NCBI GenBank assembly: GCA_037127255.1
Contig: JBANSL010000012.1
Coordinates: 20,284,615-20,348,614, forward strand
Length of the DNA: 64,000 nucleotides
DNA from: Persicaria tinctoria
Lineage: Eukaryota; Streptophyta; Magnoliopsida; Caryophyllales; Polygonaceae
Direction of reading: 5' to 3'
Shown: positions 33,571 to 45,421 of the stretch, piece by piece
Layout: every line of letters begins with the position of its first letter
How positions within the stretch are numbered: position 1 is the stretch's first letter
Notes under the pieces: generated by a model
What the model saw: the letters and a program-made list of their open reading frames with translations, nothing else
Told to the model about the DNA's origin: nothing
Database searches by the model: none
Made by a program: the position numbers and the translations under genes

Positions 33571-36500
33571 ATGGAACCAGCAACCTGGATGGAGGGAAGT
33601 GAGGAAGGCAACATTATGGGGAATGAAACTAGTAAGCCCACCTCAGATTTTGCTGCCCCAAAACAAGCTGCAGATCCAGTAGTTTATAAGCTAGTCCGGG
33701 TAGATGTTTTTGGCATTTCCCAGATCATCTTAAATTCTGCCTAATATTTTCTTAATTCAATGACACTAAAGTGTGTTTGAGTTTGATCCGTTGGTGAACT
33801 TATTTGTTGCATAAAATTTATTTTAGTTAATGAAAATGAAATTTCTGCATGTTATGAACAGTTGATTGTTAATTCTGCTTAACTACCAAGTGTGTTTCAG
33901 TTTGAGCCGTTGGTGAACTTATCATTTGGTAAAGTTACATAGATGCTATGTGGATAAACCTACAATTATTAATCCCTTTTCCCTCTCACGTTGCAGTAAG
34001 TTTTGTTGAATGAAAATGAAATTTCTGCATATTAGGTTAGATAGATGAACTTAATGCCACTTGAATGTGTATAGCTGGTAGAACATTAGTAGTATTAATT
34101 ATATTTGGCTTTGAACTGTTGGTGAAATTATCATTTGGTAATTTGTATGGATGTTATACGGATGAACCTATAATGGAAACTCAATTTTCCCTCTCATATG
34201 AGTCATATTTATGTTATTATTGTTATTGGTTTTCATTCTCTTTCCGTCTTAAATAGCTATGGGAGATTACAATCTCAAATGTATGGTATTATTCCAGTGT
34301 GTTGTTTCTCATCAATGATTACTCGAAAGTTCTTTGTATAATATATTTTTTCTGTTGGAGTGCTGAATCTGAACCCCTTTTTTCTCTGAACCAGGTTGAT
34401 TTTGACGGGAGATTAGTTCCTGCTACAGACAATGAACTTATGGAGGTGGAAAACTTTTTTGATTATGAAAACAGCCAGATACTCTCAGTTGCTGATGTTG
34501 TTCAGACAGCTGGATTTGGTTTTGGTGAAGATGATTTGCCTGATAACCATTTTTCCAGTGGAATTGAAGGTGAACTTAGGCTTTCCCTAGTGGTCATATT
34601 AGGGTCTTTTGTAGTAGAAAACTAGCAACATCTTGGGTCATGCTGCTATGTTCTCTTATTATGGTCATATGTAATTCAACATCTCTCCGGTTTTGCTATT
34701 TAAATTCATCAAAGTCATTTTTGGAATCCTGTGCTTTGTTCAATGCATGTGGTTCCATGTTTAATTGGCATTTTTTCTTTGTTTTTGCCTTGTTTTTTCA
34801 TAGCTTTTTCACAGTATGAGAACCCTGAAGGTGGTGCAGAGCAGCTAAATACTAATGTTGAGGTATCTGTTTTTTTTTTGTTCGTCACTAACTCATAGGC
34901 ATTTTTCTGTCTTTAAGCTGAATGGATGAATTCTTCAACTCTCTTTTGTTTAATTTAAGCGTGTTCTACACAACTCAAATACCATTATTAAATCTGCAAA
35001 ATATATTCTTGTTTTTTTCCCCCTTTTTTCTCTTGCTGTTTCGATTTACTGCTTCCTAAGTAATCAAGTATGGCAACCTTGCTTATTTTAAACATCCTTA
35101 TAGTGAGAAAGGGATGAAGCTAAGATTCATGAAGTGGTCGATGAATAAATACATGCAAAAATGCTGTTTTTGTACCTTGCTTTTAGCATCTACATCGGAC
35201 GATATATGCACTCAAATCTATGATTTTTCTTTTATTCTAAATCTCAACCTTTTTTTTTGAAAGTGCTTGCCCTTTCAACCTTCTTTCTTCACTCTTTTCC
35301 TTTTGTAGTGTGATGATGATATGATGCAAATAGTTGCAGAGGACGAAAGACATCAAGCTGCAAGTGACCTTCCTGTTCACCCATTTACCGATGCCAATAT
35401 TGGCAAACCCTATTTTGGTCAGCATGAGAACTTGTCTGTTGTGGAGAACAAGGATACAAGTGAAATCCCTATGGTGGGGATGTTGTCCACGTCTGGCACA
35501 ACCTTGCATGATATAGTGACCAATCCATCCGGGAGCCCTAGAGATTCCTTAAACACGCATGACAAAGTTACAGAAAATGAAACTTCAGCTTCTGATGTCT
35601 CTACTACTTTAAAGCCGGACTTCTCTCTTCTTAGGGGGGAGATAAACTTGGACAAATTTACAATTAGGGGACTTCAAGAAACTTTTAGGTCCACCTTTGG
35701 TAGAGAAACGACCGTCAAGGATAAGCAGTGGCTTAAGCGCAGAATTGCCATGGGACTTGTTAATACCTGTGACATTCCAATGACAAGATTTACTATTAAG
35801 GATAGCAAGTTGGTAAACAAAGTTGAGGAGGAAAGCTGTGAACAAGTGGATGATGTTTTGGTTGGAGACATTGAACTTTCAGGTGATGTTGTGAAAGATT
35901 TACATGTTGATTCTGACAATAAGACAGAAGATGCTAAGAGCTCCAGATTGAGTAGTTTGTTAGGTGGGAATGCTCCTGATGATAATTGCCCTACTGACCA
36001 GCGAGCAGCTAAAAGAGTTCGGAAGCCCACAAAGAGATACATTGAAGAGCTATCTGATCTGGAAACACAAGAAATTGTTGAAAGGCTAATACCCTTAGAT
36101 AAGCATTCAGGATTGACGGAAGACTTGTCAAGTTCAGCCGTGACACCCTCTTGGGAAGGTAGATCTCCATCAATGAATATTATCATGAGGCCAGATTCGC
36201 TAGGGGGATATGGATTTCTTCAAGTCCCTCGTGTTTCTAGAATTCGAAGATGCCGGGCAAGAAAAGTCATTAACACACTCAGAGTAAGTGGAATTATTAT
36301 TGTGAAGTTTTCCTTGTTATCATCAATGATCTAGAATCAATTTTGAGGTCAAATAACAAAATTTCCTTAAAACACTGAACTTCCATTCTATGGATATTGG
36401 ATAATCCCATCTCTTGAATTTCAATAGAGTAGCAATTCTGTGCTAGTTAGTTAATGCATGATGATGATTTCTTAGTTCCTCCTTGAGATATAGTATTGCT

Positions 36501-38775
36501 TCTGATTGTTAAGCTAAGCATCATGAATCATTTTAGAATGATACCTTTGGCTTGTCGATGGGTTCAAATGGAGTAGGTATGCTATAAGCAACTTATTAGG
36601 TGAATGCATTAGTTCTGTTCAAAGTGCAAGGTTATGGAATTGGGTTAATTTGGGAAGTGCTACCCACTTCCTCCCAAAAAATTAGACTCGGGTAATTTGA
36701 CATTCAAATGCGTATATTAAAACTCTCTACAGCACTGCAAACCGGAAATATTTGAAGTTTGATTTGCTGGCATGTCCACAGTGTACTGTGGGATTACATA
36801 TTTTTACAAATGTAAGATTTCAGATCTTACATTTTGTGTAGTTACTGTACACCCTGATGCTTGATGAAATTCCAGCCTAGTGAATTGGAAGCCCGACTCG
36901 TTAAGGATGCTTTTAAAGTTGGTGATAGTCAGCTTGCCAAAATTGGTGGACACAAAGATTTAGAGGCTATAGCTGTTCCTTTCAGAGAGTTGGTAAGCAT
37001 AAGTCTGTTTATATGGTTCTTCCTGTTCCCTTGTATATGTATATAAATATCCACATATATGAGTTATTTTCTTCAGGTTTTTTTAATAATGAATCTTTCA
37101 TACCTTGAATTTGTAAATAAAGAGCGGCCATATCCGGGGTTCGAACTGGGGACCTTTGGATAATACCCGCAAGTCCTTTCCAGTGAGCCATTCCGGAATG
37201 GTTCAGGAATGGCTCTAAATCTTTCATACTGAGTATACAATCGTGACAGAATTGTCATTGGTGTGGTTGAGTTTCATCTTCATATTTGTGGTTGTGATGG
37301 TAGTGGATAAAAGTTATCTTTGATACAATTTATGACCCTTTTGATATATTGCACAAGTTGGAATACAGTTTATTACTCTTTTCATTTTGGCCTATTCATG
37401 TAAAGGGCACTTCGTCTTGAAAACTTCTATATGTATATGTAATTTATTATTTATGCTGAAGCATTGGAAGTTGCAATGTGCGATAATTTAGTACTATTAA
37501 TCCCCAGCACTTCCCCCATCCCCCCTAAAAAATAAAATAATAAAAATCAGTTAAATTGTCATTTTCAAATTTAGATTGCTTTTCTGTTTTTTTTTAGCTA
37601 TTTTCTCTTCTTTTTTTTTTATTCCAAATCTAGTCCGTGAAAATATGCCAACAGTTTTGTTATGGCCCTACATGTGAAATTATTCTCACATACACTTTGT
37701 TGTTGGGAGACAACTTTGGACTCAGATTTCTCGGGAATTATCTCATTCCTTTGAAGCGCCGTCCCTGATATAGTCACACTTGTTCATTGCAGCCTAGTGA
37801 TGAAGTAAAGAGTGAGAAGCTATGTTCTGAAATTGATGGTGTAGCTAAGATGGAAGAAGAACTGCAGGAGCCCATTTCTGCAGATTCTTCTGGGAACAAT
37901 TCAAATGGTGATTTCACTGCAAAAGGTGGAACGAGAAGGAAGCATCATCGTGCTTGGAGTCTCTCTGAGGTTGTGAAGTTGGTTGATGGTGTATCTAGAT
38001 ATGGAGCTGGAAGATGGTCTGAGATCAAACGGGTTTCGTTTGCTTCCTATTCATACCGCACCTCCGTTGATTTGAAGGTATAATTCATGAATTGTGACCG
38101 GCTAAACCTGCATTTTGAAAACTAGTTTTTTTTTTTTAATGACAGCTCTTGATTTTTCAGGATAAATGGAGAAACCTTCTCAAAGCTAGCTTTGCTGCAA
38201 TGCCGTCAGGCAAAGGAGTAAGTAGTTATAAATTAAATGTTCTATACTTGTGTGTGCCACTATACCTTTTCAACTTCCCCAAAACAAACCAAGTGATCAG
38301 TGGACTTTTATGTGAAAATTAATTGGTGCGTGAACGGTTGGTGTTGTAGAATTTTATTTCCACCTAGAATTCCCCAATGTTCCTTGTATTTGGTAAGACA
38401 TCCTTCTACCGACGATGTCTAAAAAGATAGTTGATGAGATGTTACGATGCGATAATGAGCTGTGGGTACAGATGCCTTGTGATATACTTGCAAACCAACA
38501 GTCATCCCTTTTGTGGTGCTATCTAGGCACACATTGTACTTGCTTTGGTAGATTCAGAAGCTATCATCTCTTGCTAATCTTGTAGTGAAATTCACTTGTC
38601 ATGGTTGCAGATGAGCCATAAGCAGCAACAGCAGCAGCAGAGAAAGGCAACATCAACGCCAATCCCAGCACCTATACTACTGAAGGTAAGAGAGCTGGCC
38701 GAGATGAATGGACAGGTGCCCCGAAATTTCAAAGCGAGCAGCGGAAATGGAGGGGCGGGTGTAGTTGAAAACTAG
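33571..38775 (+). CDS. TRF-like (TRFL) single-Myb protein
   Basis: Eight coding exons, 33571-33699, 34395-34569, 34804-34862, 35309-36283, 36876-36992, 37793-38077, 38161-38217 and 38611-38775, join in phase to 653 codons plus stop. All introns are GT-AG. The Myb/SANT domain lies at about residues 533-600 (RRKHHRAWSLSEVVKLV, then GAGRWSEIKR and KDKWRNLLKAS). The LKDKWRN segment is the telobox-contact type of helix 3 found in plant TRF-like proteins. The rest is an acidic, low-complexity N-terminus, a KRVRKPTKRYIEEL basic block encoded in the long exon, and a Gln-rich stretch in the last exon. Nuclear DNA binding is expected. Telomere-repeat binding is a family inference: TRFL proteins with and without in vitro telomere binding are known. 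The ATG is the first in the spliced leader after 33537. A SINE sits in the intron after exon 5. Confidence 0.9.
37104..37217 (-). mobile_element. tRNA-derived SINE in a TRFL intron
   Basis: On the minus strand a tRNA-like head carries an A-box-like TGGCTCACTGG and a B-box-like AGTTCGAACCC about 40 bases later. The insertion is 114 bp and is flanked by a perfect 12-bp duplication AATCTTTCATAC (37092-37103 and 37218-37229). It is antisense to the host gene and lies in the intron 36993-37792. Confidence 0.85.
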
Positions 38776-39690
38776 AGGTTGTGGAAACGTGAAACTGAGT
38801 CTGCGCATGTATATACACGCCATGATGATGAGTAATGGATAATAATATCCTGGAAACTGTGTTAAGTGCTTGTGCTGCAAGCTGCAGATGATGATGCTTT
38901 CAAAGCTCTACTACTATCTAACATTAATGAATTCATCTAGTACTATTAGATTTTTGCTTTATACATCTGCTTCTCAAACCCTAATCTTTGTTCCCCATCT
39001 GATCGGTAAACATGGATCATCTGTGGCCACGCCCAGCCCCACCTCACAGGATGGTTTGACTTCAACATGACAGGTTAATTTGATTCCCTGGCTGGGCTAT
39101 AGAAATGACAAACAGGCTGAATCTAATGGCAAATAAATTACATCTATTAGGGATGGTTTCTTGTAATTTTTCCATCGATTTGTCAGTAGGCATTGGATGA
39201 AACTTGAAAGTTAAAAGCTTTTGAATAAAGCCTACGTTATTAGGTGATATATCATGTGGTCATGAGGTTATATCAAGCATGGCCTAAGGGAGTAAGGGGA
39301 AGAAGAATCGGCGAGGAACAATGGAACATGATTTGGAACAAGAAAGGAGATGCATACTAGATTTGTAAATCTAAGTTCAATCCAACGTAGTTCACGTTCA
39401 ATTAGACGTGGTATCATCAAAAACAACGTGGTGTCATGTAAAATGACGTGTAATTTGCAGTTTATATAGTTTTACATTTCCATTTACCACAACTCTAAAT
39501 ATTTTGCCAATTCAATTTTCCATTTACAACTAACATTAAGGACGCCATGCCGCCATTAAGAACTAAAAACTATTTTATGTTATGCTATTATGGTTCTCTT
39601 TTACAAGGAGAGAACACAAAAGGGTATATAATGAAATTCAATTAAAACTAGGGACCTATTTTTGACATATATGACAATGAGGGTCCCAAT
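38776..39690. other. TRFL 3' untranslated region and intergenic spacer
   Basis: The TRFL 3' UTR begins at 38776. An AATAAA at 39224-39229 is a plausible polyadenylation signal. Beyond it lies about 460 bases of AT-rich spacer with no gene or element that I recognise, before the DRG2 leader. Confidence 0.5.
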
Positions 39691-40531
39691 CCAAATTCTG
39701 GTTGTCTTATGTTGGGTCTCCAATCTCTAGTCCTTTCTCTACGGGCTGCGCCGCTTCTCTCTTCGTCGCACACTCCAACCCTTCTCAGTCAGCCGAGCCA
39801 TTAGTGGCCTTTGATCTCCTGCTCTTGTGCGATTCAGCTTCAGCTGCAATTTTGATCTCCTGTTCTTCGTTTCCTTGTGTGGTAATCATCTTCAACTTTT
39901 TCTATGCGAATTTTTGCATTCCCCCTCCCCGATTGATCCGATTTTGTATTGATTGTGTTAAGTAATCAACGGAAATTGATAATTTGAGTCTTGATGGAGG
40001 ATTTGGCTGCTGATTTGTTCCGCTTTGATTTTTTTTTTTCAACTTTTGATATGCTAGCGTGAAATTTGTGGTGAAACCCTTGCGATTTCTGTTGCTGGAT
40101 TGGTTTTCCCAAATGTTACGAGCTCTTCTACACGAATTCCAATCTTGCTATTGTTCCATTGTCCTTTTCCCCCCTTTCTGTTGTAACCTGATTTTGGTTT
40201 TATCCTCTTATCTTCGGCAAATTTAGCTCGAGAAGGAGAGACCTTACAGGCATGGCTGTAGAAGCTCAGTGGGATATTCATCCTATGATTTTAAGCACGG
40301 CATTGCATGTTTCTAGTTCTGAACTGATAGGAATACTTGAAATTAAACTACTTGTGGACTTGTGGTTATGAACTGGTGATTCAGTTCCCACCTATCGCCC
40401 ACGAGTTTTCACTTCCATGGTTTCGTTGACAACTTTTTGAATATTTTGGTGAGGAAATTTGGTTATCCATTGTGATACTTGTTGATCTCAAGTTGACTTT
40501 TGTTTCTTTCAGGTAGCTTAGTTCCGGAACC
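39691..40531 (+). promoter_or_regulatory. DRG2 5' leader with an intron
   Basis: A TC-rich stretch at about 39700-39880 resembles a plant 5' UTR exon and ends at a GT donor at about 39882. The next acceptor, TTTCAG, precedes 40513, giving a leader intron of about 630 bases. Nineteen leader bases then precede the ATG at 40532. No TATA box is clear. Leader introns often enhance expression of plant housekeeping genes. Confidence 0.5.
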
Positions 40532-43500
40532 ATGGGGATCATTGAACGGATTAAAGAGATTGAAGCCGAAATGGCTCGGACACAAAAAAATAAAGCCACA
40601 GGTTTGTTCGACCATAAAAAGATACTGACATCTCACAAATCTGTCCCTTCCTTTAACTCTTTCATCCTGTTTCGCACTATATGACAGCTACATGGCATAA
40701 AACTGAAGTTTCTGAATGAATGTATTTTGTGTCATACATGGCTAATGCGAAAAATAAATAGAATGAGCAGTGAGCCTGTTGGCTTCCTTTTTCTTTCTTG
40801 TCTACATGTGTTTTCCTTTCTTTGGTAATTGTTCTATGCCTCTTTTTCATTTAATCGAGAAAAGCCTTATAACCTTGAATCTTGCCTAGGTTGTATTACA
40901 TGTAGAGAGCCCTTCTAACTGAAATAATAAGAATTTTGCTCCTTTATATTTTCACACTTACATCTCGTTTCTTTCAACTGGATATTATGCTAATTGAAAA
41001 GACTAATTGCAGAGTATCATTTGGGCCAGCTCAAGGCAAAGATCGCTAAACTCAGAACACAGCTGCTGGAACCCCCAAAAGTATGCAAATTGCTTGATCT
41101 TTTCTTTGAACTTAGGGATGTTTCACATATTATTCTCCTATTATAAGTTTCACAAATTTAAGGCATTATAATCTAGTTAAACTCACGATCATCATGATCT
41201 GCGGTCATGATTTATTTTAATCAGTTAAATACAACAATTTTATTTTGATCCATGATCATGCCCATCTTCTATGGTTTATTCTTTCATTGTGCTTGATTTC
41301 TTTCCCTCATTTGCACTTTCTGGAAAACTACAAATCAGGGCTCAAGTGCAGGCGGAGATGGTTTTGAAGTTACAAAGTATGGGCATGGGCGTGTTGCTTT
41401 AATTGGATTTCCAAGGTTTGTTGTCTATAGAATCTCCCTGTTTAGTACTATTGTGCCTTATCTAGGCTTCTTATATAGTTGAAACAGAGGCTAATATTTT
41501 AACGATTTTTCTTGTGCTGTCCATTCATGTGAATTGTGTGGCCATTTCTCTGTTTGGTCAGTGGTCATGCCTGAAAGCTAATATATATCTTTTGTTGTTG
41601 TTGTTGTTGTTGTTGTTGTGTAGTGTTGGTAAGTCTACACTCTTAACCATGCTAACGGGAACACATTCAGAAGCCGCTTCATATGAGTTCACCACACTTA
41701 CCTGTATCCCTGGGATTATCCACTACAATGATACCAAAATTCAATTGCTTGATCTTCCTGGTATTATTGAGGGTGCTTCTGAAGGCAAGGGGCGTGGAAG
41801 ACAGGTAATTCTCTTCCTTTCTATGAATATTGTCATATGGTTCTTTGTTTATTGGTTTCCATGTAAGGAGTATGTGGCCTATGTGAGATAACTCAGATGG
41901 TTTTTAGAAGTTCTCTTCCTTCTTTTCATCCTATTTTTTGCTGGCAAAATCACCTACAGATGTGGTGTAAAGAGTAGAAGATATGGGGCATAATAATTGT
42001 ACTAACAATCCAAGTAATCAATTTTGATTAAAAAAGGGGGACTATTTTTGTTCAGCAAATAGCACAACAGTGTAATCGGTGATAATGGAAGTTGTTGCCA
42101 TCAAAATTTTATTTTTTCTACTCTACAAAAGCGGATAAGTGGCAAATATCAAAAGTACAGCCTTGTAAGCATAGTTTTATTATCCTTTTTTAATGTTTTG
42201 GTAGTGCATGACCCTTGATTATCATGCCTTGGATTTTTGCACTTGTAGAAAGGTTTCTTTGTACTTGAGAAGTTCCTTTTTAGAAAGAATTGTTCAATTT
42301 CTGCACTTCCGTAATGTTCCTTGAGTGTCCCAGTAATTTTTTGAAGATACTCATTTTCAGGCATCATATTGTTTTCGTTGAACTTTTGCCGAGCCTCCTG
42401 AAGCTTAATGAAATTGAAAATTTTCTAATTTCAGGTTATTGCTGTCGCAAAATCTTCTGATCTTGTGTTGATGGTGCTAGATGCTTCAAAAGTAAGTGCA
42501 CACTTTCTAATTATGGTTACTGATTTAAACTTATGATTAATGATCCACTCATTTATGGAGGGAGGGGCAGTACTGCACTGTTTGCTCTTGGAACCATACA
42601 TCGGAGGCTTGTGTAAAGAAGTACTCCCTCCGTCTCGCAATACTTGTAGTTTTAGAGTAGTAAAGTTGTATAAAAAAAACTTGTTGTTTTAGCTATAATT
42701 ATTATCTTTATAGGTAATGGTTGCTCTTTTTATAGGTAATAATTGCTACTTTTAAGTACTTTAACCTATAAAAGTAAAGTAAATATAGGTTTTGTTAATA
42801 AGTGTGCATAAAGTTAAAACAACAAGTATTGCGAGACGGAGGGAGTAATAAATTATAAATCAATTACAATGAAATGAAAATCCCGAACATGTTCTATATT
42901 AAAAATTAAAATAATTTGATTGATACCTCTTAGTAACATTGATGAGTGTCCCACATTCTTACTTTTTTATGATATTCCCCTCCCATTCTCTCTGCCGGTA
43001 TTAAGTGAACATTGAACTGTATGCTAAATCACGGTTAAATATCCATGGTGTCCTACTTCCTATCCTCTCCAACCTCGTTGAGAAAGAAGTTCGGTGTGCT
43101 TATGAATTACGGTCTTCTTTCCCTATTTCTTTGTTCCCCACTATCATTTCCAGAAAGTGTTGTTCCGAAAAGCTATAAAATGATGTTATGTTCTTGCGTT
43201 ATTCAAATATTTTACTCCGTACTATTTATATCTTTGATCCTACCTTAATCATCCGATGGGTATTATGATCAGAGTGAGGGGCATCGACAGATATTGACGC
43301 GGGAATTGGAGGCTGTGGGTTTACGTTTGAACAAGAAACCACCTCAAGTAAGTTTTCCGGAAGATTTTTGCTGAAATGTTTATAAGCATTGCGTTGTTGT
43401 TAATTGTTTGGTCTAAATTAGTTGCAAATTTCCAACATTTATTATTGAGAATTTTAGTAATTCCAGAGTTGAATATTAGATATTGTTGTGCTTGACGAAA

Positions 43501-45421
43501 TTCAAGTTTTTGTGCTGTCCCTGTCCTTTTCTTCACAAACCTTTTTCTATCTAAGATCGCACCTGCTTAATTCGTAGATCTATTTCAAGAAGAAAAAGAC
43601 TGGCGGAATTTCCTTCAATAGTACCTTACAATTGACGCATGTGGATGAGAAATTATGCTATCAGATTCTGCACGAGTACAAAATTCACAACGCAGAGGTA
43701 TTTGTGGATTTTTTCTCAAAATCTTTTTGTTGAAGAATGTTGAGGCATGACATGGCAAGGAACTTGTCCAATATATTTCATTTGCATTGGTGTGAAGAAC
43801 TTACTAGTGAGAATTTTCTGTTTTGAACATTAAAACTTGCAGAAGATAGGCTTTTCCAATATAGTATATTTTCATATAGTCGGGTGATGTAGTATTGCTT
43901 CATGCCAGTTTTTCTAATTGATACACGTTAAAACATGTGGGCAATGTCCTATTGACAGGTGCTGTTTCGTGAAGATGCAACCGTTGATGATCTTATTGAT
44001 GTCATTGAAGGGAACCGTAAATACATACGATGTGTATATGTGTACAACAAGATCGATGTTATAGGTATAGATGACGTTGACCACTTAGCCAGACAACCAA
44101 GCTCAGTTGTCATTAGTTGCAATTTGCAGGTATACCCTTTAGAGAGTATCTACATTTCTAGTTTCAGTTTATTCTGTCAAGATTGTTTTGTTAATGCAAG
44201 ATTTAAATTTTATACCCGCTGGGTATATTTAGTTCAGTTATGTCAGATGTGCTGTACTTTTCCAGTGATCTATAATTGCAATTATGATCTTACACCTGAA
44301 GCAATAGCACTGTTTTTGAAACTATGTGAATATAATCCGTAGATCATCTTTAGTGTCTCCATCCATCGTAGATTGTTTAGGTCTCTGACTGCATGTTGAA
44401 TGTTGTAGTTCCTGTGATGCTATTGACCGACAGTTTTTCTGCTTGATTTTGATAGCTTGCTTCCTGTTTTTAATCTGTCTTGCTAGAGCTGTTTGAGACA
44501 CCACGTGCAGTATTTATTGTTTAACGAATTGACATGTACATTGTGCCAAGTGATTGCAGATGTCCTAGTAGATTTTTAAAATGCAACTAAGACTTTTGTT
44601 ATCTTACAACAGCTTAACCTAGATAGACTCCTTGCAAAAATGTGGGAAGAGATGGGGCTTGTTAGAGTCTACACCAAACCACAAGGCCAGCAACCAGACT
44701 TCGGAGATCCTATTGTTCTGTCTGAAGTATGCAATAATTGTTCTTCATTACTTGTGTACTTTAGCTTCTAGTTAAAGCTGTTCACAATGAGAGAACTCAC
44801 ACATGATTATTGCTTTTAAAAATTATTTGCTTCATAGGATCGAGGTGGCTGCTCCATTGAGGACTTTTGTAACCACTTACACAGGAATTTGGTGAAAGAA
44901 TTCAAATATGCGCTTGTGTGGGGTACAAGTTCAAGACACTATCCGCAGCATTGTGGCCTTAGTCACACCCTTTCTGATGAGGATGTTGTTCAGATTGTGA
45001 AGAAGAAGGTTAGTTTGCTGCTTGCTTGCATTATCTATTCTACCTTTAAATAGGCAATTCAAGCCAATATCAAGTTGAATTGCAAACCTTAATTTGTTTA
45101 TACTCTATACCCTTTCAATCTTCAATTTCCAAATGTGAAATCAAAAGTTTAGTTGCTGCTGTCCTATTCAAACAAATTCCAAATTGATACTATTTTCAGT
45201 TAACTACAGTTAAAAACCTCATATCACACTCACCCTTTATTATCTGGTAGCCAAATGATTAGTAGTAGTTTTACTCCAATGAAAGGAAAAAAACCCACTC
45301 ACAGGTCACAACTTGAATTTTGCAGGAAAAGGAAGAAGGTGGGAGAGGTCGGTTCAAGTCACATTCAAATGCCCCAGCACGTATATCCGACAGAGAAAAG
45401 AAGGCACCTTTGAAGACCTAG
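40532..45421 (+). CDS. DRG2: Developmentally regulated GTP-binding protein, DRG2 type
   Basis: Eleven coding exons, 40532-40601, 41013-41080, 41339-41415, 41624-41804, 42435-42491, 43273-43347, 43578-43697, 43959-44129, 44613-44726, 44838-45008 and 45326-45421, join in phase to 399 codons plus stop, about the length of plant DRG2-type proteins. The order is an N-terminal helix-turn-helix region (residues 1-46), the OBG/DRG GTPase domain and a C-terminal TGS-like domain. The P-loop GFPSVGKS is at about 69-76, DLPG at 115-118, NKID at 246-249 and SCN near 269. The N-terminus [20 protein letters not shown] places it in the DRG2 rather than the DRG1 branch. DRGs bind ribosome-associated DFRP partners and act in translation in the cytoplasm. 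The exon-3 to exon-4 junction splits the P-loop Ser codon. A Stowaway MITE lies in the intron after exon 5. Confidence 0.96.
41592..41619 (+). repeat. (TTG)n microsatellite at a DRG2 splice acceptor
   Basis: About nine TTG units end four bases before the acceptor dinucleotide of the third coding intron (TGTAG, exon from 41624). They occupy the position of the polypyrimidine tract. Confidence 0.9.
42624..42845. mobile_element. Stowaway MITE in a DRG2 intron
   Basis: A 222-bp element with near-perfect terminal inverted repeats beginning CTCCCTCCGTCTCGCAATAC. TA flanks both ends (42622-42623 and 42846-42847). It lies in the intron 42492-43272. The terminal motif matches the mariner-like element at 19656-22318 (CTCCCTCCGTTTC). 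Confidence 0.95.
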
